Assembly (NCBI GenBank): GCA_022777455.1
Contig: JALFGI010000102.1
Coordinates: forward strand, 1 to 8,854
Direction of reading: 5' to 3'
Length of the DNA: 8,854 bases
Source: Clostridiales bacterium
GTDB lineage: Bacteria > Bacillota_A > Clostridia > Oscillospirales > Oscillospiraceae
In this document: piece after piece, positions 1-6,793 of the stretch
How positions within the stretch are numbered: the stretch's first letter is position 1
Layout of the letters: each line of letters begins with the position of its first letter
Program-made: the position numbers and the translations under genes
The notes under the pieces: model-generated
What the model was told of the DNA's origin: nothing
Databases searched by the model: none
The model's input: only the letters and a program-made list of their open reading frames with translations

Positions 1-126
1 GCTGCCCCTATGGGGCAGACTGAGAGGGCCAGCATGGCGTGATTTCGGCTGCTATTATCTAACTGCGGTACCCTCTCAGTCAGCCTGTTCGGCTGACAGC
101 TCTCCCAAAGGGAGAGCCAAGGGGCG
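1..126. repeat. Head-to-head pair of REP-like hairpin repeats
   Basis: An 11-base sequence, GACTGAGAGGG at 18-28, returns as its exact reverse complement CCCTCTCAGTC at 71-81. Each arm leads outward into a stable hairpin. On the right GTCAGCC/GGCTGAC (79-97, loop TGTTC) is followed at once by GCTCTCCC/GGGAGAGC (99-117, loop AAA). On the left CTGCCCC/GGGGCAG (2-18, loop TAT) lies at the window edge, so the left unit is probably cut off. The 42 bases between the arms include a small GCCA/TGGC hairpin (28-38). No reading frame explains it. The core resembles short interspersed hairpin repeats that I remember from gut Oscillospiraceae genomes; that link is from memory and was not searched. It lies downstream of the repressor gene, where such repeats usually sit. 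Confidence 0.7.
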
Positions 127-217
127 CTGCCGTATCTGCCCGCCAAATTACAATTTATTTATCGGTTTCACCCGGCAAACAGGCAAGCCGTGTGAATGAG
201 ATAATCGTCAGAAAAAG
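127..217. other. Short spacer downstream of the repressor gene
   Basis: This stretch has no convincing gene. It contains an imperfect hairpin at 167-196 (TTCAC-C-CGGC paired with GCCG-T-GTGAA, ten-base loop), which has no T-run on either strand and so is not a standard terminator. Its role is unknown. Confidence 0.4.
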
Positions 218-231
218 TTACATACTTTTTC
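211..231 (-). terminator. Weak hairpin over the repressor stop codon
   Basis: GAAAAAGT (211-218) pairs with ACTTTTTC (224-231) around a five-base loop. The minus-strand stop codon TAA is at 218-220, so the hairpin straddles the end of the gene. On the minus strand the distal arm holds five T residues, but the stem is AT-rich and weak. It may help end transcription of the repressor gene, but it is not a textbook terminator. Confidence 0.25.
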
Positions 232-1222
232 GTTTGATCAGTGTCGTCTCAATTTCTATTTTGATGTTGGCGGAGGGCTTCCTCGCCATAATCGCAGTCA
301 GGCGCTCCACCGCTATTTGGCCCAAGGCCTGTTTGGGGACGTGAATGGTGGTCAGGGGCGGGTCCAGCATTTCGCAGGCGGCGGAGTTGTCGAAGCCCAC
401 AATTCCGATGTCCTCCGGGATTCGATAGCCCGCCTCCTTGAAGGCCCGCATGGCCCCGGCGGCGATCAGATCATTGTCAGCAAAATAGCAGGATGCCAGC
501 GGCTCGGACTGGGCCAGCAGCACCTTCATATCCGCATAGGCTCCTTCCACAGAGGGGGCCAGCCGGTGGACAATGGAGGCAGAGGTGGACATCCCGTTGT
601 GGCGAATCGCCTTGTAGAAGCCGTCCGCCCGTTCGTCGAAATTGTTGATGGGATAGGACGAGCGCAGATAGCCGGGCTGCTTTCCCCGTTTGGCAATCAG
701 ATAATTGGTGGCGGTAAAAGCGCCCTGGACATTGTTGATCAGCACGCAGTCTCTGGGGATGCCTTCAAAATAGCTGTCCAGCACCACCAGCGGCAGAGGA
801 AGGGAGACAAAGGGCGCAAAATCTCCCCCGCGCATTTCCGTCCCCACCAAAAGAATGCCTTTGGTATCGGAGGAAAGAAGATTGCACAGTTCCACCCGGA
901 GATTCTCTTCATGGAGGTACTGTAAATTCATTCGATATCCGGCAGCCCGGCAGGCATTGGAAATGCCCTCCGACAGAGCGCTGAAAAAGAGGGTATCTCC
1001 CACCACCGCACCGTGGCGGCGATACATGAGCAAAGCGATGCTCCCCTTGTCCGCTTCCTCCCGGATGCGCTGCCTTCCAAAATCAAAGTCATATTCTCTG
1101 GCCGCTTTCAACACCCGATCCCGGGTACTTTCGCTGACGCCGGGCTTATTGTTCAGCGCCATGGATACGGCGGCCGCGGACAGCCCCAGTTTTTCCGCCA
1201 GTTCCTTTGCTGTGATGGACAT
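218..1222 (-). CDS. LacI-family transcriptional regulator
   Basis: A 334-residue regulator of normal family length. An N-terminal helix-turn-helix (residues 3-47, with KELAEKLGLSAAAVSMALN) is followed by a periplasmic-binding-protein-like sensor domain (about 60-330). The sensor shows the typical NFDERADGF segment near 194-202 and the closing block FADNDLIAAG and GIVGFDN (247-279). Such proteins bind an operator as dimers and release it, or more rarely bind it, when a sugar or sugar phosphate occupies the cleft. The start is supported by an AAAAGGGG ribosome binding site (1231-1238) eight bases upstream. The hinge after the DNA-binding domain reads EYDFDFGRQRIREEADKG and lacks the usual PN..A..L hinge-helix pattern, so its operator may differ from the classic CG-centred type. 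It is divergent from the isomerase operon, which is very probably its target together with its own gene. The effector cannot be told from sequence. Confidence 0.95.
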   Translation of the reverse strand: MSITAKELAEKLGLSAAAVSMALNNKPGVSESTRDRVLKAAREYDFDFGRQRIREEADKGSIALLMYRRHGAVVGDTLFFSALSEGISNACRAAGYRMNLQYLHEENLRVELCNLLSSDTKGILLVGTEMRGGDFAPFVSLPLPLVVLDSYFEGIPRDCVLINNVQGAFTATNYLIAKRGKQPGYLRSSYPINNFDERADGFYKAIRHNGMSTSASIVHRLAPSVEGAYADMKVLLAQSEPLASCYFADNDLIAAGAMRAFKEAGYRIPEDIGIVGFDNSAACEMLDPPLTTIHVPKQALGQIAVERLTAIMARKPSANIKIEIETTLIKRKSM

Positions 1223-1243
1223 GGAATCAACCCCTTTTCACCC

Positions 1244-1272
1244 AGTTTAACAAATTAAGCAAATTAAGTCAA
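1244..1272 (-). promoter_or_regulatory. Promoter of the repressor gene
   Basis: Read on the minus strand, TTGACT (1267-1272) and TAAACT (1244-1249) are separated by exactly 17 bases, a sigma-A-type arrangement. Transcription would start near 1237, which leaves a leader of only about 15 bases carrying the ribosome binding site at 1231-1238. The spacer between the two boxes holds a tandem 9-bp repeat. Confidence 0.55.
1251..1268. repeat. Tandem 9-bp repeat CAAATTAAG inside a promoter
   Basis: CAAATTAAG occurs twice with no gap (1251-1259 and 1260-1268), within the -10/-35 spacer of the repressor promoter. A shorter relative, CAATTAAG, is at 1295-1302, overlapping the -35 box of the divergent promoter. 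The two full copies lie nine bases apart, so they do not fall on the same face of a 10.5-bp helix. They may be protein-binding half-sites or chance in AT-rich DNA. Confidence 0.5.
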
Positions 1273-1280
1273 CAAAACAG

Positions 1281-1293
1281 CTTAACTTAAGTT
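1281..1293. promoter_or_regulatory. Candidate LacI operator between divergent promoters
   Basis: CTTAACTTAAG (1281-1291) is a perfect 11-bp odd palindrome, and the overlapping AACTTAAGTT (1284-1293) is a perfect 10-bp even one. It sits between the two divergent -35 boxes (1267-1272 and 1292-1297) and abuts the one for the isomerase operon. A repressor bound here could block both promoters. Assignment to the adjacent LacI-family protein is inferred from position. Confidence 0.5.
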
Positions 1294-1320
1294 GCAATTA
1301 AGAGAATTTAATTATACAAT
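1292..1320 (+). promoter_or_regulatory. Promoter of the isomerase-transketolase operon
   Basis: TTGCAA (1292-1297) and TACAAT (1315-1320) are separated by exactly 17 bases, with 4 of 6 and 5 of 6 matches to the sigma-A consensus boxes. Transcription would begin near 1327, giving a leader of about 30 bases with the AGAGGAG ribosome binding site at 1341-1347. Confidence 0.6.
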
Positions 1321-1356
1321 ATTTCCATAAACCAGAAACAAGAGGAGTTGCAGCTT

Positions 1357-2757
1357 ATGAAATCTATCAAAATCGGTTTTGCACCCACCCGGCGCAGCAT
1401 TTTTTCCGCTCCGGATGCGGTTAAGTTTGCCAATCTGACCCGGGACCGGCTGCGGGAACTGGGCGTGGAGTTCGTGGACATCACGGACATCAACGAGGAG
1501 GGTCTGCTCTATCAGGAGTGCGACCGGATTAAAATCGCAGAGAAATTCAAAAAAGAGGGCGTGGACGGCCTGTTCTTCCCCCACGGCAACTTCGGCACCG
1601 AGTATGAGTGCGCAAGACTTGCCAAGGAGATGGGCGTGCCCGTGCTGCTGTGGGGCCCCCGGGATGAGCGGCCGGAACCCAACGGTGTCCGCCTGCGGGA
1701 TACCCAGTGCGGCCTGTTTGCCACCGGCAAGGTGCTGCGCCGGTTCCAGGTCCCCTTTACTTATGTGACCAACTGCCGCCTGACCGACCCGGAATTCCAG
1801 CGGGGCATCAAGACCTTCCTGGCGGTGTGCAGCGTGGTAAAGACCTTTAAGAATATCCGTATTCTCCAGATCGCCCCCCGGCCCTACGACTTCTGGAGCA
1901 CCATGTGCAACGAAGGCGAGCTGCTGGAGAAATTCAATGTCCAGCTGGCCCCCATCCCCATGCCTGAGCTCACCGCCGAGATGAAGCGGGTGAAGGCCCA
2001 GGGCGTGGAAGTGCCCAACACCGTCTCCTACTGCCGCTCCTGCATGAAGATTGAGGTACGGGATGACGAGCTGGAAAATGTGGCCGCCCTGAAGGTGGCC
2101 ATGAAGAATCTGGCTGCCAAGTATGGCTGCAACGCCATCGCCATCCAGTGCTGGAATGAGCTGCAGAATGAAATCGGCATCATGCCCTGCGCCGCAAACT
2201 CCCTGCTGAATGAGGAGGGCATCCCTACTGTCTGCGAAACCGACATCCATGGCGCCATCACCGCCCTGATGGTAGAGGCCGCTTCCCTGGACGACAAGCG
2301 CAGCTTCTTTGCCGACTGGACCGTGCGCCACCCCGACAACGAGAACGGGGAACTGCTGCAGCACTGCGGTCCCTGGCCCATTTCCGTTGCCAAAGAGCAG
2401 CCCGCCATCACTTATCCCCTGGCCTTTGACCATCCCGGCGCCGTTGCCGCTGAGGCAAAGCACGGCGAGGTAACCCTGGCCCGGTTCGACGGTGACAATG
2501 GGGAATACTCGTTGCTGCTGGGTAAGGCCCGGGGCATCGACGGCCCCTACACCAAAGGGACGTATCTGTGGGTGGAAGTGGAAAACCTGAAGCGCCTGGA
2601 GGCCAAGATTGTGGAGGGCCCCTATATCCACCACTGTGTGGGCATCCACGAGGATGTGGTCCCCGTGCTGTATGAGGCATGTAAGTATATCGGTGTGAAG
2701 CCCGACCTGTACGACAACAACGAGGAACAGGTCAAGGCATACCTGAGAGGTGAATGA
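1357..2757 (+). CDS. L-fucose/L-arabinose isomerase-family protein
   Basis: A 466-residue cytoplasmic protein of the fucose isomerase-like superfamily, metal-dependent enzymes that interconvert aldoses and ketoses. It is shorter than E. coli FucI (about 590 residues) and nearer to arabinose isomerase in size. It starts with a Rossmann-like segment (residues 2-36) and has a second block near 75-105 (DGLFFPHGNFG, GVPVLLWGPRD). Plausible metal and catalytic residues are Glu268 (in QCWNEL), Asp296 (in CETDIHGA) and His425 or His426 (in YIHHCVGIHED), in the same order as the Glu-Asp-His set of FucI. ATG at 1357 is chosen because AGAGGAG (1341-1347) is nine bases upstream; an in-frame TTG at 1348 touches that site and is too close. 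It is first in the operon, one base before the transketolase gene. The substrate is unknown: fucose, arabinose or a modified aldose all remain possible. Confidence 0.85.
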   Translation: MKSIKIGFAPTRRSIFSAPDAVKFANLTRDRLRELGVEFVDITDINEEGLLYQECDRIKIAEKFKKEGVDGLFFPHGNFGTEYECARLAKEMGVPVLLWGPRDERPEPNGVRLRDTQCGLFATGKVLRRFQVPFTYVTNCRLTDPEFQRGIKTFLAVCSVVKTFKNIRILQIAPRPYDFWSTMCNEGELLEKFNVQLAPIPMPELTAEMKRVKAQGVEVPNTVSYCRSCMKIEVRDDELENVAALKVAMKNLAAKYGCNAIAIQCWNELQNEIGIMPCAANSLLNEEGIPTVCETDIHGAITALMVEAASLDDKRSFFADWTVRHPDNENGELLQHCGPWPISVAKEQPAITYPLAFDHPGAVAAEAKHGEVTLARFDGDNGEYSLLLGKARGIDGPYTKGTYLWVEVENLKRLEAKIVEGPYIHHCVGIHEDVVPVLYEACKYIGVKPDLYDNNEEQVKAYLRGE

Positions 2758-2758
2758 G

Positions 2759-3586
2759 ATGAATTACAAAGCCTTTTCCTATGATCTGCGTCGGGACTGC
2801 GTGGACATCATCATGGCGGGCGGCGGCGGACACATCGGCGGCGATATGAGCCTGATGGACGTGCTGACCTACCTGTACTTTGAAGAGATGAATGTATCCC
2901 CTGAGAACATGTCCGACCCCAACCGGGACCGCTTCGTCCTCAGTAAGGGCCACTCCATGGAGGCCTACTACGCGGTGCTCTGCGCCAAGGGCTTCCTGGA
3001 CCTGGAGGATGTAAAGAAGAATTTCTCTCAGTTTGGCTCCAAGTACATCGGCCACCCCAACAACAAACTCCCCGGCATTGAGATGAATTCCGGCTCTTTG
3101 GGCCACGGCCTTCCCGTGTGCGTTGGTATGGCTCTGGCGGGAAAGATGGATGGCCGCCCCTACCGGGTCTACACCGTGATGGGCGACGGCGAGCTGGCGG
3201 AGGGCTCCGTGTGGGAGGCCGCCATGAGCGCCACCCAGTATGGTCTGGACAACCTCTGCGCCGTGGTGGACCGGAACCGGCTCCAGATTTCCGGCTGCAC
3301 CGAGGATGTGATGCACCAGGACAGCCAGCAGGAGCGCTGGGCCGCCTTCGGCTGGAATGTAATCACCGTAAACGGCCACGATTACGAAGCTCTGGCAAAG
3401 GCCTTTGCCGATGCAAAACAGTGCAAGGGTAAGCCCACGGTGCTGATTGCCGAGACCACCAAGGGCTTTGGTTCTGCCGTGATGGAAAACAAGGCCGGCT
3501 GGCACCATCATGTGCCCACCCAGGAAGAATACGAACAGATCATGGCGGATTTCGCCGCCAGAAAGGAGGCTGCGCTCCATGAATAA
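2759..3586 (+). CDS. Transketolase, N-terminal (TPP-binding) subunit
   Basis: This 275-residue protein is the thiamine diphosphate (PP) domain of a split transketolase. The cofactor motif runs from GDG (142-144) to Asn173 in DRNRLQ, with the Mg2+ and diphosphate ligands in between. Other family marks are GHIGGDMS (24-31), LSKGHS (61-66), IGHPNNKLPGIE (97-108) and the closing WHHHVP (248-253). With the next gene product it should form a heteromeric enzyme that moves a two-carbon glycolaldehyde unit from a ketose to an aldose. ATG at 2759 follows AGAGGTGA (2745-2752) at six bases; the in-frame GTG at 2750 lies inside that site. The gene starts one base after the isomerase stop, which suggests translational coupling. 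A split transketolase inside a sugar operon usually means a dedicated pathway rather than the general pentose phosphate enzyme, though this is inference. Confidence 0.93.
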   Translation: MNYKAFSYDLRRDCVDIIMAGGGGHIGGDMSLMDVLTYLYFEEMNVSPENMSDPNRDRFVLSKGHSMEAYYAVLCAKGFLDLEDVKKNFSQFGSKYIGHPNNKLPGIEMNSGSLGHGLPVCVGMALAGKMDGRPYRVYTVMGDGELAEGSVWEAAMSATQYGLDNLCAVVDRNRLQISGCTEDVMHQDSQQERWAAFGWNVITVNGHDYEALAKAFADAKQCKGKPTVLIAETTKGFGSAVMENKAGWHHHVPTQEEYEQIMADFAARKEAALHE

Positions 3587-4508
3587 GATTCCCAATCGTC
3601 AGGCCATCTGCAATGTGCTGCTGGAAAAGGCCAAGACGGACAAGGACATTGTGGTTCTCTGCTCCGACTCCCGTGGTTCTGCTTCCCTGGCTCCCTTCTT
3701 CAAGGAATTCCCGGAGCAGAGTGTGGAGGTGGGCATCGCCGAGCAGGATCTGGTGAGCATTGCCGCTGGTCTTGCTGCCTGCGGAAAGAAGCCCTTTGCC
3801 GCTTCCCCCGCCTGCTTCCTGTCCACCCGGAGTTATGAGCAGTGCAAGGTGGACTGCGCTTACTCCAATACCAATGTGAAACTCATCGGCATCTCCGGAG
3901 GCGTCAGCTACGGCGCTCTCGGCATGAGCCACCACTCCGCCCAGGACATTGCCGCCATGGCTGCCATTCCCAACATGCGGGTGTACCTCCCCAGTGACCG
4001 TCATCAGACCAAATGCCTGGTGGAAGCCCTGCTGGAGGATGAGAAGTGCGCCTACATCCGGGTGGGCCGGAATCCTGTGGAGGACATCTATGAGGAAGGA
4101 AATTGCCCCTTTGAAATGAACAAGGCTACCTGGCTGCGCCGGGGCACGGATGTGGCGATCATCGCCTGCGGTGAGATGGTGCGCCCTGCCAATGAGGCTG
4201 CGAAACTCCTGGAGGCCCAGGGTATTTCCGCCACCGTCCTGGATATGTACTGCGTCAAGCCCCTGGACAATGCTGCCGTCATCGAGGCCGCTCAAAATGC
4301 AAAGCTGGTCGTCACCGTGGAAGAGCACGCGCCCTTCGGCGGTCTGGGCAGCATGGTGGCCCAGGTGGTGGGCGAGCACTGCCCCCGGAAGGTGAAAAAT
4401 CTCGCCCTTCCCGACGCCCCCGTCATCACCGGCACCAGCCCCGAGGTGTTCCACTACTACGGACTGGATGCGGAAGGGATTGCCAAAACCGCTGCGGAAC
4501 TGTTATAA
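3579..4508 (+). CDS. Transketolase, C-terminal (pyrimidine-binding) subunit
   Basis: The 309-residue partner of the preceding subunit carries the pyrimidine-binding domain (about 1-165) and the transketolase C-terminal domain (about 185-309). VGIAEQD (51-57) contains Glu55, the expected residue that activates the thiazolium cofactor through the aminopyrimidine ring. GMSHHSAQD followed by AAIPNMRVYLPSD and AYIRVGRNPVED are standard substrate- and cofactor-side segments. It overlaps the first subunit by eight bases, with a strong AAAGGAGG (3562-3569) nine bases before ATG 3579, so both subunits should be made in step. The sequence does not tell whether the ketose carries a phosphate, a sulfonate or nothing at its far end; a structural comparison of the phosphate-binding residues would be needed. 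Confidence 0.93.
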   Translation: MNKIPNRQAICNVLLEKAKTDKDIVVLCSDSRGSASLAPFFKEFPEQSVEVGIAEQDLVSIAAGLAACGKKPFAASPACFLSTRSYEQCKVDCAYSNTNVKLIGISGGVSYGALGMSHHSAQDIAAMAAIPNMRVYLPSDRHQTKCLVEALLEDEKCAYIRVGRNPVEDIYEEGNCPFEMNKATWLRRGTDVAIIACGEMVRPANEAAKLLEAQGISATVLDMYCVKPLDNAAVIEAAQNAKLVVTVEEHAPFGGLGSMVAQVVGEHCPRKVKNLALPDAPVITGTSPEVFHYYGLDAEGIAKTAAELL

Positions 4509-4552
4509 TCCCAGGGAAGGACTCAGCAGCCGGATGAAAGGAGAAATACAGA

Positions 4553-6037
4553 ATGAAGATACGAACCATCATCACCCAGGATGCGGAAGTGGATGACCAG
4601 AATTCCCTCCGGCATTTCCTGTTCTACAGCAATGAGGTGGAGCTGCAGGGCATTGTGCAGACCTCTTCCAAATTCCATTGGAAGGGTGTCCCCGGCGCCC
4701 AAAAGGCAGGGGGTTCCAACATCAATGATTTTGCCGATGATCTCCATGAAGGCGGTTTCGACCAGCCCTACCGCTGGCCCGGAACGGACTGGATGTTCCG
4801 GGTAATCGATGACTATGAAAAAGACTACGCCAATCTGGTGAAGCATGCTGATGGTTATCCCACACCGGACTATCTTCGGTCCATAACCAAAGTGGGCAAT
4901 ATCGGATACAGGAGTGAGGTTGAGGTTCCCACAGAGGGCTCCGAGCTGATCCGCAAAGCCATTTTGGATGACGACGAGCGAACGCTGTATCTGCAGGTCT
5001 GGGGCGGCTGCAACACCATCGTCAGGGCCCTGATGGACATTGAGGCGGAATTCTCTCAGACGCCTCAGTGGCCGGAACTCCATGAGCGGCTCACAAGGAA
5101 AATCGTCATCACCGCCTGCGGTGAGCAGGACGAGACCTACCGCACCTACATGGCCGAGCAGTGGCCGGGAATCCTCTTTGTAAAAACCCTGCAAATGGGC
5201 AGCTATGCCTATCCCTGGCCCCGGATGCCGGAGGGAGAGAGCAAAGACACCCTCCGGGCGGAATTTATGAAGCGGGAAATTCTGGGCGGTAAGAGCGCTC
5301 TGGCCGGCGGCTACTGCACCTGGCTGGACGGCGTATACTACGAAGGGGAGGTGCAGGAATCCCAGTTCGGCGCCAATCCCAACATCGCAGAGGAGTGGTT
5401 TGGCGCGCACTTCGGTATGAGCGCCGGAGAACCCTACGACTTTCTGTCCGAAGGTGATTCGCCCACATTCTTCCCGCTTTTTGATTGGGGCTTCCGCACC
5501 CTGGAGGACTTTTCCTACGGCGGCATCTCCGGGCGGTATCACCGGGTGAACGGAGAGGTGAATTCCAAGGGAGAGCCTCTCAACATCTGGGACGTGTCCA
5601 AGGATATTTACATTGACCGGGAGGGCAAGGCCCATGAAACCGAGTCCATGTGGCCCTATGTTGCGGATATCCAGCGGGATTTTGCCGCCAGAGTGGCATG
5701 GGCCGATGCAGACGCCTATGAAAAGGGAGAACATGCCCCTTCCCTGAAGATCAAGGAGGGAGTGGATATCACCGCCCGGCCGGGACAAGCCCTGACCATC
5801 CACGCAGAGGCGGCATCGGCGGACGGCGGCGGGGTTCAGACCACCTTCCGAATCTACCGGGAGGCCAGCGCCGCCTGGGCGCAGGAGGCCTGTCTGGTGC
5901 CCCAGGGAGAGGAAGCGATGCTGACGATTCCTTCTCAGGCCGCCTCCGGAGACCGGCTGCACATCATTGTCAAGGCCCAGGCGGAAGGGCATCATCGGCT
6001 GGTGCACTACCAGCAGGTGATTGTCACCATCGCGTAA
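4553..6037 (+). CDS. DUF1593 nucleoside-hydrolase-like protein
   Basis: A 494-residue protein resembling the DUF1593 (Sde182-type) family. Residues 1-390 form the nucleoside-hydrolase-like domain, with the acidic N-terminal strand DAEVDD (10-15), WGGCNTIVRAL (150-160), EGDSPTFFPLF (300-310) and the Arg/Trp-rich end (380-396). Residues 397-494 look like a small beta-sandwich tail. The usual Ca2+-ribose motif of nucleoside hydrolases, D.D...DD, appears shortened to D.E.DD, so chemistry on a nucleoside is not assured. There is no signal peptide, so it should be cytoplasmic, whereas I expect many relatives to be exported. AAAGGAG (4537-4543) lies nine bases before the ATG. It sits between the transketolase and DUF624 genes in one operon, which suggests that it hydrolyses a glycoside or N-linked sugar to feed the isomerase. 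That role is a guess from context. Confidence 0.85.
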   Translation: MKIRTIITQDAEVDDQNSLRHFLFYSNEVELQGIVQTSSKFHWKGVPGAQKAGGSNINDFADDLHEGGFDQPYRWPGTDWMFRVIDDYEKDYANLVKHADGYPTPDYLRSITKVGNIGYRSEVEVPTEGSELIRKAILDDDERTLYLQVWGGCNTIVRALMDIEAEFSQTPQWPELHERLTRKIVITACGEQDETYRTYMAEQWPGILFVKTLQMGSYAYPWPRMPEGESKDTLRAEFMKREILGGKSALAGGYCTWLDGVYYEGEVQESQFGANPNIAEEWFGAHFGMSAGEPYDFLSEGDSPTFFPLFDWGFRTLEDFSYGGISGRYHRVNGEVNSKGEPLNIWDVSKDIYIDREGKAHETESMWPYVADIQRDFAARVAWADADAYEKGEHAPSLKIKEGVDITARPGQALTIHAEAASADGGGVQTTFRIYREASAAWAQEACLVPQGEEAMLTIPSQAASGDRLHIIVKAQAEGHHRLVHYQQVIVTIA

Positions 6038-6058
6038 TCCGAGGGTGGGGTAAGAGCC

Positions 6059-6694
6059 ATGTCCTTGAATATTGACAGCCCCCTGGGAAAAATTCTGACC
6101 AAGCTGCTGGATCTGGTGGTGCTTCAGGTGCTCTTTGTTGTTACCAGCATCCCGGTGGTTACCATCGGTGCCGGCCTCAGCGCCATGTTTGCCGTGTGCC
6201 GCAAGCTGCGGCAGGAGGATGTGGTACCGGTTACCAAGACCTATTTCCGGGAGTTTAAAGCCTGCTTCGGCAAGGCAACGGCGGCGTGGTTAATTCTCGC
6301 TCCCGCTGCTGCCCTGTTGGGGATTTCCATCAGCTATTACTACCATGCCCCACTGGCGCTGCGGATTGTCCCGCTGGTGATTGCCGGAGTGCTGCTGGTG
6401 CTGGTCTGGCTGGCGTTTGTGTATGTGTTTCCTCTGATTGCCTGGTTTGACAACGGCCTGCGGGCGCATTTCAGAAACGCTTTTGTTCTCTCCATCTGCC
6501 ACTTTTGGACGACGGTGGTGGTAACCCTGCTGTATGCCTTTGTGTTCCTGCTGGCGGTGCCGTTGCTGCCCATTGTGCTGCTGATTGCCTTCAGTGGAAG
6601 CGCTTTTTATGCAGGGCTGTGCTTCGAAAAGGTTTTCGCCAAATATGATCCTTCCGCCGCGCCCCCGGCCCCGGAATCCGGAGAGGAGCAGTAA
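6059..6694 (+). CDS. DUF624 (YesL-like) membrane protein
   Basis: A 211-residue integral membrane protein. Hydrophobic segments lie at about 17-47, 72-93, 102-129 and 148-185 and could give five or six membrane spans. The N-terminal SPLGKILTKLLDLV and the stretch VTSIPVVTIGAGLSAMFAVCRKL are typical of DUF624. Members such as B. subtilis YesL lie beside LplB/YtcP-type sugar ABC transporters, and their molecular role is not settled. The gene starts 21 bases after the DUF1593 stop, behind a GGGTGGGG-type ribosome binding site, so it is the last gene of the operon. Its link to transport fits the two permease genes of the next unit. The C-terminal tail (198-211) is Pro- and Glu-rich and probably cytoplasmic. 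Confidence 0.88.
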   Translation: MSLNIDSPLGKILTKLLDLVVLQVLFVVTSIPVVTIGAGLSAMFAVCRKLRQEDVVPVTKTYFREFKACFGKATAAWLILAPAAALLGISISYYYHAPLALRIVPLVIAGVLLVLVWLAFVYVFPLIAWFDNGLRAHFRNAFVLSICHFWTTVVVTLLYAFVFLLAVPLLPIVLLIAFSGSAFYAGLCFEKVFAKYDPSAAPPAPESGEEQ

Positions 6695-6724
6695 TGCGAA
6701 AGGGTTCTCCGCAGCAATTTCGTG

Positions 6725-6761
6725 TTACTTAATATTTAGTAAATTGTCGAAAACGATTTCG
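6725..6761. promoter_or_regulatory. Two adjacent palindromes after the DUF624 gene
   Basis: TTACTTAATATTTAGTAA (6725-6742) is palindromic at 16 of 18 positions. Five bases on, CGAAAACGATTTCG (6748-6761) is palindromic at 12 of 14 positions around a central CG and matches the catabolite-response pattern TGWAANCGNTNWCA except at its two end bases. The second resembles an operator of a LacI/CcpA-type protein. No good promoter lies close by, so it may act at a distance, form part of the operon's transcript end, or have no function. Confidence 0.35.
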
Positions 6762-6793
6762 CGATTTTTACCCCGATTGTTTGCCAATGCAAA

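Noticed and set aside
1..126. CRISPR array
   Set aside because: There are two inverted, not direct, repeat arms and no regular spacers; hairpin repeats explain the sequence.
1312..2649. Long minus-strand open frame (445 codons) opposite the isomerase gene
   Set aside because: It lies wholly antisense to a clearly recognisable enzyme, its translation is a His/Gly/Leu-rich string without a family signature, and it has no own ribosome binding site. GC-rich codon usage explains the open frame.
4523..6007. Long minus-strand open frame (494 codons) opposite the DUF1593 gene
   Set aside because: It mirrors the DUF1593 gene almost end to end and has no recognisable motif; the plus-strand frame has a good ribosome binding site and family motifs.
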